64,000 bases of DNA from Eubacteriales bacterium (GTDB lineage Bacteria > Bacillota > Clostridia > Saccharofermentanales > DTU023): positions 90,646 through 154,645 of the forward strand of contig JAUNLW010000001.1 in the NCBI GenBank assembly GCA_030532065.1, read 5' to 3'. Position numbers and translations under genes: made by a program. This document shows, one piece after another, positions 63,855 to 64,000 of this stretch. The first letter of the stretch is position 1. Every line of letters starts with the position of its first letter. The notes under the pieces were generated by a model. That model was not told the origin of the DNA, did no database searches, and was given only the letters and a program-made list of their open reading frames with translations.

Positions 63855-64000
63855 TTATTTAGCTAATTCAGCCCAGTCAGTGGTAGCGCCGGTGAAGATA
63901 GCGTAGAGGTCTTCTTTGCTGAAGTTCTCTACAGCGGTGTTCTCGGCATTAACTACTACAACGATAGCGTCTTGGCACATGGTGCCGGAAGCGATAGCGT
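63855..64000 (-). CDS. 3' end of a PstS-like phosphate/PBP-domain binding protein (rest outside window)
   Basis: Only the last 47 residues are present. The reading frame gives IVVVVNAENTAVENFSKE followed by DLYAIFTGATTDWAEL and AK, then stop. This matches the PBP-domain signature of phosphate-type binding proteins (VVVNxxNxVxxLTxExLxxIFTGxxTxW). In typical PstS this motif is in the middle of the protein, with about 120 further residues; here the protein ends just after it. It is either a family with a rearranged domain order or a shortened copy. A strong terminator follows. Confidence 0.65.
   Translation of the reverse strand, partial: AIASGTMCQDAIVVVVNAENTAVENFSKEDLYAIFTGATTDWAELAK

Overview
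The window looks like a low-redundancy chromosomal segment from an anaerobic, amino-acid-fermenting Firmicute of the Clostridia type. This rests on a T-box-controlled isoleucyl-tRNA synthetase, HemZ, QueT, Gram-positive ABC exporter pairs, strong Shine-Dalgarno sites, intrinsic terminators, and a complete coenzyme-B12-dependent oxidative ornithine degradation cluster. There is no rRNA, CRISPR array, insertion sequence or prophage. I cannot name the species.

Layout. 1-10.7 kb is housekeeping: the 3' part of hemZ, a purine permease facing adenine deaminase, T-box-ileS, queT, an RsmC-like methyltransferase, a divergent IspF-like protein and an MsrA-MsrB fusion. 10.8-14.6 kb (minus) is a BmrCD-like heterodimeric ABC exporter, followed by a selenocysteine tRNA (selC) and hslO. 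16-27 kb holds a DUF1576 membrane protein divergent from the ornithine cluster: ord fused to ortA, ortB, oraS, oraE, a MutL-like ASKHA protein, ornithine racemase and alanine racemase. Together these turn L-ornithine into acetyl-CoA and D-alanine, and alanine racemase can then return D-alanine to the L form. 27-28.4 kb is a LOTUS/DUF3825-type protein (minus).

28.7-37.7 kb is an oligopeptide-type ABC transporter operon in which the binding protein, one permease and both ATPases are enlarged by unusual insertions, ending with a small membrane protein. 37.8-46.6 kb carries tRNA-Ser, an HTH-SHOCT regulator, leuS, a TraX-like protein, mreB/mbl, rho with a long charged N-terminal linker, and pepC. 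46.7-51 kb (minus) is a second heterodimeric ABC exporter plus 5-formyl-THF cyclo-ligase, followed by tRNA-Gln, tRNA-fMet and tRNA-Leu.

51.9-62.3 kb is the least characterised part: an aldehyde dehydrogenase, two tandem TMEM43-like membrane proteins, a large HTH protein of unknown sensing domain, a secreted BspA-type leucine-rich-repeat protein built from three copies of one module, LemA, and a DUF2207 membrane protein. The window ends with a CoA-transferase and the 3' end of a phosphate-binding-protein-like gene, both on the minus strand.

The most notable observations are the Ord-OrtA fusion, the expanded Opp transporter (including a roughly 350-residue insertion inside the OppD nucleotide-binding domain and a binding protein without a lipobox), the multibranched terminator-like RNA between oraE and the MutL-like gene, selC without a visible selenoprotein, the large HTH protein, and the triplicated LRR protein. 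Function calls come from reading motifs by eye; no database search was possible.
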